Assembly (NCBI GenBank): GCA_031262635.1
Contig: JAISHN010000111.1
Location: 1-5,114 of the forward strand
Direction of reading: 5' to 3'
From: Holosporaceae bacterium
GTDB taxonomy: Bacteria > Pseudomonadota > Alphaproteobacteria > UBA3830
DNA length: 5,114 nt
Shown here one piece after another: positions 4,802 through 5,114 of the stretch. The position numbers and the translations under genes were made by a program. The notes under the pieces are model-generated. The model was not told the DNA's origin, did no database searches, and was given only the letters and a program-made list of their open reading frames with translations. The stretch's first letter is position 1. The number at the start of each line of letters is the position of its first letter.

Positions 4802-5114
4802 TCGGCGTAGTTTGCGGCGACGGAGATTATCCTCGTTTAGTCGCGAGAGCTTGCGTTGAAAAAAAACTCGATTTCTGTTTGGTTTTTATAAACGGATTTT
4901 CAGCGGCGGAGTCTTTTAACGTTATACTTAAGCCATATTTGAATGGTATTCCCCCTCGCCCCGACCCTCTCCCGCAAGGGGAGAGGGAGAGAAATGCCCG
5001 CGCTAAGTCGCTTCTCTCGTCGTCCTTGACCTATAAGGCCGAGGATCCGGTCGAAATTATTCGCTTTTCTGGATCCTTGCTTCGCTACGCTCGCAATGAA
5101 GACGAATATAAGAA
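4798..5114 (+). CDS. lpxI: Probable UDP-2,3-diacylglucosamine pyrophosphatase LpxI, N-terminal part with repeat-derived insert (partial)
   Basis: The ATG overlaps the lpxA stop (ATGA), and 105 codons are open to the window edge. LpxI hydrolyses UDP-2,3-diacylglucosamine to lipid X and UMP, and in alphaproteobacteria usually follows lpxA. The first residues MIGVVCGDGDYPRLVARAC fit the family start (a beta strand, then a glycine-rich turn of the AGGGxLP kind, then a helix), followed by a second strand, FCLVFINGF (30-38). The next expected family segment, a G-x-x-G-K-I-like loop followed by a strand, is not found. Instead the frame enters C/G-rich and palindromic repeat-like DNA from about 4951 (residue 52) to about 5099, encoding a low-complexity peptide (IPPRPDPLPQGERER and onward). 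No stop interrupts it. The gene is therefore either an in-frame-enlarged LpxI or a disrupted one. The name rests on position and the short N-terminus. The catalytic C-terminal domain is outside the window. Confidence 0.7.
   Translation, partial: MIGVVCGDGDYPRLVARACVEKKLDFCLVFINGFSAAESFNVILKPYLNGIPPRPDPLPQGERERNARAKSLLSSSLTYKAEDPVEIIRFSGSLLRYARNEDEYK
4951..4990. repeat. C/G-rich hairpin repeat inside lpxI
   Basis: The core is a perfect 9-bp stem, CCCTCTCCC (4965-4973) with GGGAGAGGG (4979-4987), and a five-base GCAAG loop, preceded by CCCCCTCGCCCCGA. Segments of this type (CCCTCTCCCGCAAGGGGAGAGGG split by a short loop) are familiar as dispersed intergenic repeats in many proteobacteria. The composition contrasts sharply with the surrounding A+T-richer codons. 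Here it lies inside an open frame and is translated on the plus strand as PRPDPLPQGERE. Confidence 0.7.
5042..5099. repeat. Palindromic repeat fragment inside lpxI
   Basis: AGGATCC (5042-5048) and GGATCCT (5071-5077) form an inverted repeat, with an inner CGAA/TTCG pair (5052-5055 and 5060-5063). Directly after comes TTGCTTCGCTACGCTCGCAA followed by TGA (5077-5099). On the minus strand this reads TCATTGCGAGCGTAGCGAAG, a form I recognise as the end of dispersed palindromic repeats in Rickettsia-like and other proteobacterial genomes. The plus-strand reading in the lpxI frame is open across it. Confidence 0.65.

Overview
This 5.1-kb window looks like a chromosomal housekeeping region of a Gram-negative bacterium, most likely an alphaproteobacterium. 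The support is a six-domain ribosomal protein S1 of 562 residues ending in an 'SGASLGDILG'-type tail, a 41-residue zinc-independent type L36, and a fabZ-lpxA run followed by a start resembling LpxI (the UDP-diacylglucosamine hydrolase used by many alphaproteobacteria instead of LpxH). Repeat fragments resembling the 'CTTCGCTACGCTCGCAATGA' palindromic repeats of Rickettsia-like and related genomes fit this, but I cannot place the organism more finely from sequence alone.

Layout. Positions 1-65 (minus strand) hold only the first 21 codons of a gene with a strong Shine-Dalgarno site and a signal-peptide-like start. Positions 66-379 have no gene: they contain an extremely A+T-rich tract (7 G/C in 91-170) and a 129-bp element (226-354) bounded by perfect 27-bp inverted repeats. 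From 3346 back to 380, on the minus strand, lie rpmJ (L36), rpsA (S1) and a DdlA-type D-alanine--D-alanine ligase. They are read in one direction with a 56-nt gap and then a 14-nt overlap, behind a near-consensus promoter at 3374-3400. This is probably one operon joining translation genes to a peptidoglycan precursor enzyme.

Positions 3347-3560 are the divergent control region, with a second promoter at 3503-3531 firing rightwards. From 3561 the plus strand carries fabZ, lpxA and the start of lpxI. These are tightly packed (17-nt gap, then an ATGA overlap) and serve outer-membrane lipid synthesis. FabZ keeps the hydroxyacyl-ACP pool flowing to phospholipid, LpxA takes hydroxyacyl-ACP for the first lipid A step, and LpxI would make lipid X later in the same pathway.

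The most striking feature is in lpxI. After about 40-48 plausible native codons the gene runs into repeat-like DNA: a 9-bp C/G-rich hairpin, then a GGATCC-bounded hairpin, then the 'GCTTCGCTACGCTCGCAATGA' segment. The reading frame nevertheless stays open to the window edge. This looks like an in-frame palindromic-repeat insertion into an essential-pathway gene, comparable to the Rickettsia palindromic elements, although disruption of lpxI cannot be excluded because the window ends at 5114.
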